A DNA stretch of 64,000 nt from Prochilodus magdalenae (lineage: Eukaryota > Chordata > Actinopteri > Characiformes > Prochilodontidae), in contig JAMWET010000640.1 of the NCBI GenBank assembly GCA_024036415.1, positions 1 to 64,000 of the forward strand, in the 5' to 3' direction. Both the position numbers and the translations under genes were made by a program. The notes beneath the pieces were generated by a model that saw only the letters and a list, made by a program, of their open reading frames with translations, had not been told where the DNA came from and made no database searches. Positions 53,716-64,000 of the stretch are shown piece after piece; within the stretch, counting starts at the first letter, position 1, and each line of letters begins with the position of its first letter.

Positions 53716-54763
53716 GGTCCTCAGTAATCAGTATTTAGATGTATAACTGCAGTTTAAAGGGTTAATCATGGATAAAGGATGTAGAAGATGCTGCACAGTT
53801 GCTGGTCTCAGAGATGGCCATGTAATTCCCATCTGGCTGCCCTCGTTGCCCCCTCCTCCATCCCCCCTCTCGCACATAAACAAGCATGCTCGCAGTCTCG
53901 GGCCGCTCTGCACACACTGACCTACATACCGGCTCTCCCTCCACACTGCAGATGTGTATCACGCTTCCACGCAAACCACCCCCCCACACACACACATACA
54001 CATACACATACACCGCTCTGCCACACAACGCAACACATCCTCGGGTGAGAACCAACACGTAAACACAAACAGAGGAATGCCTGCATCATTTCCACGGGAA
54101 GACATTAGCATGTTAGCGGCCTTCCTGCTGCACCACATTGATCTCTGTTCTGACTGGCTGTCCTGTCCGTACCCAAATAGCTTCAGTGGGAATGGGCGGG
54201 GCTACACAGCTGTATGATGCAGTCCTGATCAATTTCCCGTATAGTTTTCATATACAGACTGAAGCTTTAACCCTGCGACATCAAACTCCTAACCAGGCCT
54301 TTAAAGCTACGAACAGGCAGTCCAACTCCTAAACGACCTCGTTGCATGAGTGACCCCTCAGAAGCCCGTCACCCTGAGCATGAGAACGGGCCTGCACTGA
54401 CAGAAGAATCCCATTAACCCAGAATACCAGCGTGTGCACATGCCAATCCACCACGGGCCCGGCTAAAATAGTGCAGAGCGCTCACACAAATGGGTTAGCG
54501 AGAGTCACTTCTAGGACGGAGAAAGAACACGAGTCTCGGAGGGATCAGAACTGTGCCTGCCTCTTCATCGCAGAGAGAGAGTCCCTTTGTTCCAGGGCTG
54601 TGTTACACCGCAGGGAGGTTTAATCTGCATGCACTGCTGCCGTGTTTTTCCCCCCGTAACTGTGACTCCATGCGCCCCAAGAGAGGATGATGCAACTTGT
54701 GGTGGTCATAATGACGCAACCATTACCACAACACTGTGCCCAGCACTTAGTGCTTCAGCTCTG
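53716..54763. other. Gene-free stretch
   Basis: A short CA run lies at 53980-54013. No supported exon. Confidence 0.3.
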
Positions 54764-54764
54764 A

Positions 54765-54955
54765 CTGGCCACTTTATTAGAAACCCCTCTCTTGTAGCCC
54801 CGCCCTGCTGGTGTACAGACTGTAGCTCATCTGGATGATGCCCAGTTTGTGTTATCAGTGGTCAGATTCAGGTGGCGGGTCACCTCAGCCTGTGTACAGC
54901 CCTACAACGGACCTATAAGGCAGGTGTTTCCAATAAAGTGGCCAGTGAATAAATG
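54765..54955. mobile_element. Short (about 190 bp) inverted-repeat element with CACTGGCCACTTTAT ends
   Basis: The left end is ACTGGCCACTTTATTAGAAA and the right end TTTCCAATAAAGTGGCCAGT, an inverted pair. The interior CTGTAGCTCATCTGGATGAT and TGTACAGCCCTACAACGGAC matches the theme of the element at 14960-15395. A miniature DNA transposon. Its end is the same motif that is tandemly repeated at 14040-14900. Confidence 0.7.
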
Positions 54956-55059
54956 AAGGACTTGGGATGGACTTAAAGAAGATTACCAGCACTTAAAGGA
55001 GCAGTGTGTAACTTCTAGTGGTACGGTTGAAGATCAACTGAACACCCCCTCCACACACT

Positions 55060-55895
55060 CCTCTCTCTCCATTTAAGGTGGAATGGGACAGTTTGATTCA
55101 GAAGCTGGTGCATAAAGAGCTGAATGTCAGCACCAGAATGTATATGCTGCACCATTTAAGGTGGAATGGGACAATTTTAACTAATTATTAGCATTAACAT
55201 GTGACTTCTGCGCAAGTTAAGGTGGAATGGGACCGTTGGAACAAAAAGCTGGTGAATAAGAAGCTGAATGCCAGCACCAGAATGTAAAAGCTGCACTATT
55301 TAAGGTGGCACGGCACAATTTAAATGAAAAGCCGCCAGATAAGAAGTCGCATGTCAGCACCAGAATGTAAAAGCTGCACCATTTAAGGTGGCACGGCACA
55401 ATTTAAATGAAAAGCCGCCAGATAAGAAGTCGCATGTCAGCACCAGAATGTAAAAGCTGCACCATTTAAGGTGGCACGGCACAATTTAAATGAAAAGCCG
55501 CCAGATAAGAAGTTGCATGTCAGCACCAGAATGTAAAAGCTGCACCATTTAAGGTGGAATGGGAGAATTCGAACAAGAAGCAGGTGAATAAGAAGCTGAA
55601 CATCAGCACTAGAATGTTAAAGCTGCACCATTTAAGGTGGAATGGGAGAATTCGAACAAGAAGCAGGTGAATATAAAAATTAATATCCTCACAAGGATGT
55701 AAAAGCTGCACCATTTAAGGTGGAATGGGACAATTTAAATGAAAAGCCGCCAGATAAGAAGTTGCATGTCAGCACCAGAATGTAAAAGCTGCACCATTTA
55801 AGGTGGAATGGAGCAGATCGAACAAGAAGCAGGTGAATATGAAGCTGAATAGCCTCACAAGGATGTAAAAGCTACACCATTTAAGGTGGAGTGAG
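55060..55895. repeat. 83-bp tandem repeat
   Basis: About ten copies of a unit that begins AAGCTGCACCATTTAAGGTG, continues with ACAATTTAAATGAAAAGCCG and GATAAGAAGTCGCATGTCAG, and ends CACCAGAATGTAA. The middle units (55285-55540) are nearly identical, the flanking ones diverged, as expected for recent central expansion. Confidence 0.92.
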
Positions 55896-56208
55896 ACAAA
55901 GATTCTTTCTCTTTCTACATCTTCTAGCCGGTGTAGCACCACCAAATTCAAGCTGCTGCATCAGCATAAAACTATGAAGCCACTCTCTACAGTCAGTGTT
56001 TGGTTTGTCGGTTCTGGGCTACTATGGGAACCTTACGGCTCTACATGGCAGCTTCTGTTGGAAAACTCCACTTTTGCTTCAGCTCTGAAATCGATCAGAA
56101 AACATCCACAGGCGTTCCTGTCCGTCCTGCTTCTCAGCGCTATGAGTCTGAAAGGATGTGTAGGTGTAATGAGCCATAGATATTGACTGACATGTGTTGG
56201 TTTTACAG

Positions 56209-56408
56209 AATGTCCAGTCCGTATGAACCATGATGAGCACCAAAGAGGGAGAAACGTTGAGATTTTTCCAGTATGTTGAAGACAGCGGTCTGAGAGCGTA
56301 TACCGGCCTGGTCACTCAGAACCTGGACCACGTGTGGAATGAGAAGAGCAGGACCAGCATTCAGGAGAAAAACGACAAGAAGAGAAAGCAGGAAGAAGCC
56401 GTTAAAAG
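56209..56408 (+). CDS. First coding exon of an unrecognised gene
   Basis: Bounded by an acceptor with pyrimidine stretch (GTTGGTTTTACAG, exon from 56209) and a donor AAAAG|GTCAGT (exon end 56408). A stop (TGA, 56224) lies in frame two codons before ATGATG at 56230, so the start is fixed at 56230 or 56233. The 59 complete codons plus two bases begin MMSTKEGETLRFFQYVEDSG. A hydrophobic/aromatic segment (RFFQYVEDSGLRAYTGLVTQ) is followed by a very basic helical tail (EKNDKKRKQEEAVK) that may be a coiled coil or precede a membrane segment. I do not recognise the family. Following exons were not found before a repeat field and may lie beyond 57 kb or the window. The frame after the donor runs on to 56460, but that part is repeat-derived. 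Confidence 0.6.
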
Positions 56409-56429
56409 GTCAGTGCTAGAGCTTCACAG

Positions 56430-57330
56430 GCATACACTCTTAAAAAAGACGGTTCTTTAAGGGCTCTGGAGGATGGACAATGGTTCCTTATAGAACCACA
56501 GACACCCATGCATATCTGCATTGCCCAATTATCTTCACATGAATGGAGATCCGTGTTGTATCTTGAGTTCTATGTAGAACCTTCATGAAAATGGCTCCAT
56601 ATAGCACCAAAAATGGTTCTTTAATGGTTCTATGAATATACTATAATTCGTTAATGGTTCTGTAGTAAAGGCAAGGTTCTATATGGAACCATGACCATGC
56701 AAAGAACCTTTTGCATGCCTCACTGGTTCAGTGCAATTTGAATTGGTTCTTCAGACTGATAGAGGTGATATGTCATATATGGTTCTATTTAGAACCTTTT
56801 TGAAAATGGTTCTATATAGCACCAAAATGGTTCTTCTATTGGTATACACTCTTAAAGAAGATGGTTCTTCAAGGGCTCTTTAGTAAAGAGAGCCCTGAAA
56901 CACTCCACGGACCATTTGCATGCTTGAAAGGTTCTCTGAGGTCTTTAAGACAGATATTTCATATATAGTTCCACTTAGAACCTTTTCGAAAATGGTTCTA
57001 CATGGCACCATATATGGTTCCTCTTTTGGTATACACTCCTAAAAAGATCATCTTCAAGGGTTCTTTAATAAAGCCAATGGTTTTATGTAGAACCACAAAC
57101 ACTCAAAGATCTCTTTTCATGGTTCTTGGCGAGGCTAAATGGTTCTTCAGACTGATGGGTCATATTTGGTTCTATAAAGAACCTCTACAAAGTATAGAAC
57201 CACCTTCCAAAAACCCTCTATACAGAAGCCCTAGACAATCTGCAGATCCATTTCACCATGCAATCATTTAGCCATGCATAAGGGTTCATGGTTCTATACA
57301 GAACCATCATCTTTAATAAAGAACCCTTGA
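56430..57330. repeat. AGAACC/GGTTCT elements, region 2
   Basis: Three starts of the same element are visible: ACACTCTTAAAAAAGACGGT at 56432, ACACTCTTAAAGAAGATGGT at 56847 and ACACTCCTAAAAAGATCATC near 57026. Each runs through GGTTCTATATAGCACCAAAA-like blocks. Tandem or nested copies of a miniature palindromic element, right after the 56.2-kb exon. Confidence 0.65.
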
Positions 57331-58300
57331 GGAAACACCCAGCAAGCACTCCAAGGCTTCACATTCCAAACAGCGTGTCCAGAATGATGCAGCCTGTAAT
57401 GCTTGGTAGAACACTAGAGGGATATTGGAGTCTTCATGTGCATTCCACATATACATAACTGACCAGGCTCCTGATGGAGTTCCCCTCCGTTCCTCACACG
57501 GTTTCCCCTCTGGCTTTGGCACGGTGCCACCATGTGGACAGCCAGTGAGGGTGGGTCCGCCTCTCATTTTTCAGAGTCGGACATATTTAGGCCTCGTTCA
57601 CGATTCGTGTTTGTCCTTGGCGAAGGCCAAGGTGGTGCCGAATAGGCCACGGAATTCCATAAACGGTAATGAGATGCTTACTCCTTCCTGTTTCAACATG
57701 AAGCTGGATGAAGACTCTTCTGCACACTGCTCTACCACTGTCATAATTCTGTTTTGGAGATCATCAAGCAGGAAGTCTGTATGTTTTGTGCTCTTGGGGT
57801 CCCCCTACAGTCGAGGAGCTGAAAGCTACAGTATCAAACACGGGCATATCCGACACAAAGGCACAGCTGTGCAGCTGTCCATGAGGAGGGAACGAAAAGG
57901 CAACCCTGCAATCGGATGTTCGTGTTGTTTTCCATGAGCTGTGAGACTGTCCTGCTCCCTCACCAACAAGTGAAAGCTAGCCCGAGATTTACTCGGGGTC
58001 ATACTCGGCCACTCCCTCCTGTTCCTATTCCTCCTACAATGTCTACTTCCGTCTCTTTGCAATCTCTGCCATGATGTCCATGCTGGAAATACTGGGCTAG
58101 CCTTTTTGTATAGCTCAGCTAAAGATCCATAGCTCCTCCAAAGTCACACAGCACTATAGCAGGCATTCCAGATCCGGAGGGGGAATGACTGAGAGGCCGT
58201 TCTCCCTATTATAAGTTTAAACCTTTATGGACAGTTTGTTAGTCTAGGTGGTTGAACTGAACAGTGCATGTTTGTTGTCATAACGAGGCTGATACATTTT
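57331..58300. other. Single-copy stretch with one 170-codon open frame
   Basis: A plus-strand frame at 57425-57937 is the longest here that is not made by a repeat. It has no domain or signal I can name, many Cys/Ser/Arg and no good start context. I leave it as an uncalled frame in intergenic or intronic DNA. Confidence 0.25.
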
Positions 58301-58439
58301 AATATCTGGTCTCCCAGCTGTCTGGGCTGCCAGGGGTCTGGGTGCCATTCTGTCTGTTTCCTCTGGTTCGTGCTGGCAGGCAAAACCACCCGTCTTGGCC
58401 CTGCACTGGGCTGGTAGCCTGGTTTTCTGCCTTCCACCC

Positions 58440-58700
58440 AATGAGCGTTGGGATAGGCTCCAGCAAGGTTGTCTGGGGTCCTGTCTGAGTGGAATTCACA
58501 TATACTCCCCGTGTCTGTGTGGGTTTCTTCCGGGTGCTCCGGCTTCCTCCCAAAGACATGCAGTCAGGTGAATTGGCGATGCAATAGGAGAACTGCTCCC
58601 CTCCCCCCATGTGTAGTTGCTACAATGGACTGGTGGCCTGTCCAGGGTGTTTTTCCTGCCTTCTGCCAACTGAACACTGGGATAGGCTCCAGGACCCGAT
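58440..58700 (+). mobile_element. SINE/LINE-tail repeat
   Basis: The block GTGTGGGTTTCTTCCGGGTG with CTTCCTCCCAAAGACATGCA matches the SINE at 25009-25345. Two copies of TGGGATAGGCTCCAG flank it (58449 and 58678), so it may be two joined copies. Not coding. Confidence 0.6.
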
Positions 58701-59312
58701 GCAATGCTCCCTCTTGCAAAGGTACTGCATTAAGTGGTTATCCATTCATGGTGGAGGGGTACATGCGGGATGTTGAGGTAAAACAGTCTCCAGTGGTCAC
58801 CACTGTCAGACATAGTTATTAAAGTGGCAATATTTGTATGGTAGACATCACACCGCCTGGTCCCCGTCACCACCGCTGTAAAGAAGCCGGTCGGTGTCTC
58901 TGCAGTGAACCATTCCACACCAAACCCCCTCTGATTGACTTTGTTTACGTCTCTCTGAGTGAACTCTGGAGGACTAGTTGGTGGAATGTCCCCTTTTCAA
59001 GCCGGGTAGGGTCAGTTCCAGCCAAGCACACTAACACAGCACAGCTGTAACTGGCGTAAAAGCACATTGGCCCGTCTTCTTAAAGTAGCTCCAGTCGCGC
59101 TCTGCTTAATGCACCTTCCTCGCTGTGCTGGGCTCAGCTGTGCCACAGTGACGTAACTCTGCGCTTTCTAGGAATCCTCCCGAACTGCAGCGAGCTCACC
59201 ACTGCAGGCAGGATGCAGCGTCAACTCATCTGCATGCCTGTACCATTCACGCCTTACGTACCATTTAACCCTGAATGAGTTACACTGCAGCTCAGCGTAA
59301 ATGCCTTTAGCC

Positions 59313-59492
59313 CGGTGTTACTTAACCCTGGTCCAGGAGGCAACCCGCCTTGCACCTGCATTAACACACCCCCTGCAACTCTGAATGGGCTTGTTGATGA
59401 GCTGGTAAGTTGAATCAGGTGTGTTGGGAGCAGGGGAAGTACCAAGACGTGCAGGGCAGGGTGCCTCCGGGACTAGGGTTGGGAAACACAGC
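59313..59492. mobile_element. Miniature inverted-repeat element, about 180 bp
   Basis: The left end TTAACCCTGGTCCAGGAGGC and the right end GCCTCCGGGACTAGGGTTGG are imperfect inverted repeats around a core with TTGAATCAGGTGTGTTGGGA. This type is widespread in teleosts. Confidence 0.65.
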
Positions 59493-60104
59493 TTTAACCC
59501 ACAGGCATAATTACAGAGCACAGAGACATACACTTCACAGTAGTTGCTAAATAGGTCATAAACGTTACTGAATAATAACTCATAATAACTCCTAATATTT
59601 GTAGCTGAATGTATGTAATAACTGGTTTCCTGCTGATTTCAGAACCAGTAACAGAACAACATTTCCCAGTATGTACCAATATTCTGGACCAATAGAAATG
59701 GACCAAAATGCTGGCAAAGAGCCATTGAACTTATCGGAAATGAAATATCACACATACGTATATAATCCCACCAGACCAAAAATGAGTCACCTTGAGTGTC
59801 TAAGGTGGTAGTAACTTCAGGCTCCTGCAGATGGCGCTGCACGAGGATGATAGGGCCATAGAAAACTGTGGGGTGTGACAGGACCAGTAGGTTGAGAAGA
59901 GGTGCTGCAGTGCAGGGAATGTGTCGGTCCATGTGTGGTAAACGCTCCAGAGCAGATGTTAATGATTGGCTAAAAGGAGTGACTGCATGTGGGCGTGGCC
60001 AAAGACCATAGTGTGAAGGAAGTAGCTGAATCTGCAGGTGTATGGAAGTGTACGGTCATACGGGTCTACCAGCAGTGGCTACAATCCCAGTCTACAGGGA
60101 ACTC

Positions 60105-60420
60105 TTCTTGGAATTGTGCCAGGGAAGGCTGATGTGCTGTTTAGGCCAGTCAACATAACGGCCTGTGTGCATGTAGTCCTGTGCCAAGCCGTCTGCCAAT
60201 GGTGCTGGCACTAACAGGACGACCCATGGAGGACACCATCGCTCGCTGAATGGCCCATCGTGGCTGTTGGGTCTGTCAGGAACAGTGAAAAGGCTCGTCC
60301 TTGCTTACATCACATGGCCAGCTGAGTGTGAAACTTGACTCATTCGCATGTCTCACAATGTCAAACCCACCCACCAAATTACATTCCTGTCGGTTGATTC
60401 CTTGTGGGAGCAGCTATTTG
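60105..60420 (-). mobile_element. Tc1-like family A remnant
   Basis: The blocks GTGCATGTAGTCCTGTGC, AATGGTGCTGGCACTAACAG, GGACGACCCATGGAGGACAC and ACATCACATGGCCAGCTGAG match the 1-415 and 11575-12235 copies. Only the 5' part of the element is left. Confidence 0.65.
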
Positions 60421-61013
60421 TATGTTCTTCATGTCTAACCGTCCCGTATACCAGACTCTCTATGATTTCCAGTAAACTACTGACGTCCTGTTAGTGCATT
60501 ATGTAATTTAGTATGTAGCAGAGAAGATGACTGTGCATGTAGATGTTCTCTGTAGGCGATGTACTGACTCATTTAGCACTTTAGAACTACACCCAAACTT
60601 TTGCATATGACCGCATATGTAGAACACAGGATATCCCAGAATTCCTGTGTCGGTGCATCCTTAACGATCACGCTCGCTAGGCCTCAGTGACGCAGCTTGC
60701 TTCAGTGTGTTTGTGTTGGGGTGCTACGTGGGGTTGGTTTTGGTTTATGCACCATTGGAAGTCAGCAGCTGCTCTACAGAGTGAATGGACCAACAGAAAG
60801 GCAGTCCTGAATCCTCTCTCTCTCCCTCTCTCTCTTTCTCTGTGTGTGGAACGCGCTCACGTGCCAGATTTCGAGTGATCTCACACTCCGCTAACTCTCC
60901 CGCTCAGCTGGTGCTGCTGTAAAATATTCATACGTAGAGCTCGGAGGAGGAAAAACTGGATTTTTCATGAAGCCAATAAGTGGGTCAATGAGACGACCCA
61001 TTTACACAGGAAC

Positions 61014-61015
<2 letters not shown>
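60421..61015. other. Gene-free stretch
   Basis: No supported exon. A pyrimidine run (CTCTCTCCCTCTCTCTCTTT) lies at about 60811-60840. Confidence 0.3.
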
Positions 61016-61017
<2 letters not shown>

Positions 61018-61054
<37 letters not shown>

Positions 61055-61633
61055 AAGTAAAAGAAAGTGGGCGAGAAAGAGAGAGAAAGGAGAGGAGAGG
61101 GATAGAGAGGGAGATTGCAAAAGAGAGCAGGAGAGGGACAGAGATCAAGAGAGAGAGAAAGAGGAGGGAAAAAGGGGGCGAAGAGAAGGAAGGGTGACAG
61201 GGTAAGAGAGAGAGAAAGAGGAAGGAAAAGTGCAAGAGAGCAGGAGAGAAACAGAAAGAAAAGAAGGACAGAAAGTAGGAGAGAGACAGAAAGAGAAGGA
61301 ATGAGAGAAAACAGTAAGACAGGGTGAAATAAGAGGGAAAGAGAGAGAGGAAGGGACAGAAATGGAGGATAGAAGCAAGAGAGAAATGTGAGAAAGGGGG
61401 ATATGGAAAGGTAGAGGTGAAAGAGAAATGTATAATAGAGAATACAGAGAGAGGAGAGAGAGAGAGAGAGAGTGAGAGAGATGAGGATAGTGAAGGAGAA
61501 AGGTGTTTCTGTATTGCTTGTACTGTATGTAATGTGTGCACTGTATGAGGAAGAAGAGAGAAATGTGTGTGTGTGTGTGTGAGAGAGTGAGAGAGGATAG
61601 GGAGAAGAGATGAAAGCGAGAAATAAGAATGGA

Positions 61634-61669
<36 letters not shown>

Positions 61670-61690
61670 ACCTGTTAGAAAGAGCATAAG
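61018..61690. repeat. Polypurine (GA-rich) tract
   Basis: About 670 bp almost entirely of A and G on the plus strand: GA dinucleotides at 61019-61052, 61454-61475 and 61636-61666, and variable GAGAAAGAGAGAGG text between. Short interruptions occur at 61503-61550 and a GT run at 61566-61580. Long minus-strand frames of Ser/Leu repeats are artefacts. Mirror-symmetric purine tracts of this kind can form triplex (H-DNA). Confidence 0.93.
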
Positions 61691-61905
61691 TAAAAACAGC
61701 ACTGCTAGCTGGAGATGTGTTCTGCCTGGTGACAGCTGGAGCATCTACCAGCCAATCACAATGCTTAATTTGCAGGATGGAGGCGGGTCTTGTCTCATTC
61801 TCAGCCATGTCATTGGAGAGGGCCCGGTGTCTCCAGGAGTGTGTGGAGATTTTACCCAGGCACACCGTCACATGCTTCCCTCCAAAACCTGCACTGAACC
61901 ATCTC

Positions 61906-61931
61906 CACTCACACACACACTCACACTCACA

Positions 61932-61976
<45 letters not shown>

Positions 61977-62122
61977 AATCACTCACACTCACACTCACAC
62001 TCACACACACACTCACACTCACTCACTCACTCATACACAAACACACAGACTCACACACACACACACACACACACAGACTCACTCACTCACACACTCACTC
62101 ACACACACACACACACAGACTC

Positions 62123-62159
<37 letters not shown>

Positions 62160-62528
62160 GACTCACTCACACATACACACACACAGACTCACTCACACAT
62201 ACACACACTCACTCACTCACACACACACACACATACACACACACACAAATACAAACACACACATACACTCACACACAAAGACAAACACACACACACACTC
62301 ACTCACACACACACACACTCACATACAAACACACAAATACAAACACACACACACACACAGACTCACTCACTCACACACACACACACTCACATACAAACAC
62401 ACAAATACAAACACACACACACACACACAGACTCACTCACACACATACACACACACACACTCACACAATCACTCACACAAATACAAACACACACACACAC
62501 TCACACACACGCACACTCACACACACAG
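61906..62528. repeat. CA microsatellite with TCACTC interruptions
   Basis: About 620 bp of ACACAC with recurring ACTCACTCAC and ACAAATACAAAC blocks; the block CACACAAATACAAACAC recurs at about 62241, 62332, 62398 and 62476. Both Thr/His-type frames are artefacts. Such tracts can adopt Z-DNA. Confidence 0.95.
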
Positions 62529-63300
62529 ATGAACAGATATAGAATCTTAGATCTGTATCAGTAATACTCTGAGAAACAGGAAGCCTGAGGTTCCGACTGA
62601 AGAGGGATCTGTTTCTGCTGTATTACAGTATTAATGTTACTCGTATGCCACTTGGATGGTGGTCCTGTCTGCATTTGTGCCCCATGTCCCCGGTCCGCCT
62701 GGGCGCTCGTCTTTGTTTTGTTGTGTAGTGTGTTAGGACAGGAGCTTGTCGGAACACTGACCGTCCTGCACCCGCCGCTGCACCTGTTCTGTAGCCCCTC
62801 GCTGCTTTACTGGGCAGAGGACAGGCAGACATCTTATAAATAAAACACAGCCTGTCACACGCACCTGTGCCAAAGTGGCAGTCTGGCGGTCCGCAGCCCA
62901 CCCTTTTATCTTATCTGTCTCGCTAGCGGCCTGTTTTATTGTCCACTGGCTCTTGATAGCTGAGCGTGTATCTGTAGCCGCTCACCTGTCTGCTCGGCAG
63001 TGTGAAGTTCAGAGCTTATATTTATATACTCTAAGATTACAGTGCTTGTTCAACAACTCCACACTCAGCACAGCTCAGAACTAGAGACTAAGCTGCAGCC
63101 AGCTGGTTCTGAATTCACTGTTTTGTGATGTCCGAAAAACCAACACGCATATATACACCCACCTGTTCATGAGTTTAGCTCTGCTCACTGAAGCTGAAGT
63201 TACAAGTAGTGTTCCAGCCTGACAGCCAATCAGAACAGAAATCATTTACATATTCACATCACTGGTTAGCAAAATTCATTTGATCTGATTTCAATGAAGT
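62529..63300. other. Gene-free stretch
   Basis: No supported exon. 62640-62900 is GC-richer and single-copy. Confidence 0.3.
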
Positions 63301-63305
63301 GTTTA

Positions 63306-63323
63306 CAGACAGACAAGACAGAT

Positions 63324-63375
<52 letters not shown>

Positions 63376-63403
63376 AGTAGACAGACAGACAGACAGATAG
63401 AAG

Positions 63404-63436
<33 letters not shown>

Positions 63437-63751
63437 GTTAGATACAGACAGATAGATAGAAGTAGACAGACAGAGACAGACAGACAGACAGACAGATAGA
63501 TAGACAGATAGATAGACAGATAGACAGACAGATAGAAGTAGACAGATAGACAGACAGACAGACGTTAGATACACACAGACAGATGGAAGTAGACAGACAG
63601 ACAGATAGACGGACAGACAGATAGATAGAAGTAGACAGACAGACAGATAGATTAGATAGACAGATTAGATAGACAGACAGATAGATAGATAGAAGTAGAC
63701 AGATAGATTAAATAGACAGATTAGATAGACAGACAGACAGATAGATAGAAG

Positions 63752-63840
<89 letters not shown>

Positions 63841-64000
63841 GTTAGATACACACAGACAGATGGAAGTAGACAGACAGACAGACAGATAGACAGATAGAAG
63901 TAGACAGACAGATAGATTAGATAGACAGACAGACAGACATTAGATACAGACAGACAGATAGTAGACAGACAGACAGATTAGATTAGATAGACAGATTAGA
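63306..64000. repeat. GATA/GACA (Bkm-type) compound microsatellite, continues past window
   Basis: About 700 bp of GATA and GACA tetramers. An AAGTAGACAGACAGACAGAC motif recurs about ten times and TTAGATACA and GATTAGATAGACA words are interspersed, giving a loose higher-order period. The end of the tract is beyond 64000. Confidence 0.95.

Noticed and set aside
57425..57937. 170-codon plus-strand frame
   Set aside because: No recognisable domain, poor start context and no sign of splice sites; kept only as a note.
61002..62564. Very long frames of Ser/Leu (minus strand) and Thr/His (plus strand)
   Set aside because: They follow the GA and CA microsatellites; composition is dictated by the repeat.

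Overview
The window is vertebrate nuclear DNA, almost certainly from a teleost fish and plausibly an otophysan such as a characin or catfish. The evidence is intron-split vertebrate genes, a eukaryotic tRNA, many decayed Tc1-like transposons, tRNA-headed SINEs and a very high load of mini- and microsatellites. There are no bacterial operons and no CRISPR array. Most open frames longer than 60 codons are by-products of tandem repeats.

Two protein-coding genes can be rebuilt exon by exon, both on the minus strand and head to tail. bpnt2 (impad1; Golgi-resident PAP phosphatase) occupies 18216-26276 with five coding exons and a predicted 341-residue protein. mff (mitochondrial fission factor) occupies 29141-34758 with six coding exons and a predicted 276-residue tail-anchored protein; a likely non-coding first exon ends at 37906. 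All splice phases agree and the joined frames have no stops. A tRNA-Val(AAC) gene lies on the plus strand at 38386-38458, about 0.4 kb upstream of the proposed mff promoter. On the right side, a GC-rich purine-heavy segment at 48550-49314 looks like the promoter and first exon of a plus-strand gene. A clean coding exon at 56209-56408 begins an unrecognised charged, helical protein. Whether these two belong together is inference.

Layout: 1-18.2 kb is gene-poor, with three Tc1 remnants, four tandem arrays (25-bp telomere-like, 47-bp, about 42-bp and a degenerate CACCTTAAAT array inside an inverted-repeat element) and two single-copy islands that may be conserved non-coding elements. 18.2-26.7 kb is bpnt2, with a 23-bp minisatellite, SINEs, a LINE 3' end and Tc1 copies in its introns. 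27-38 kb holds the spacer and mff, with a foldback element, a 45-bp minisatellite, a SINE, two Tc1-like elements and a short-TIR element. 38.4-47.6 kb has the tRNA, a 2.4-kb 32-bp minisatellite and more Tc1 remnants. 47.6-57.4 kb holds the candidate gene start, a dense AGAACC/GGTTCT region, a 21-bp minisatellite and an 83-bp tandem repeat. 57.4-64 kb ends in large purine, CA and GATA/GACA tracts.

No new gene system was found. The more unusual items are the unidentified 56.2-kb exon, the bpnt2-mff pairing, the noisy centre of the 25-bp array (probably an assembly artefact), minisatellites that seem to have grown from transposon ends, and the GGTTCT/AGAACC repeat field.
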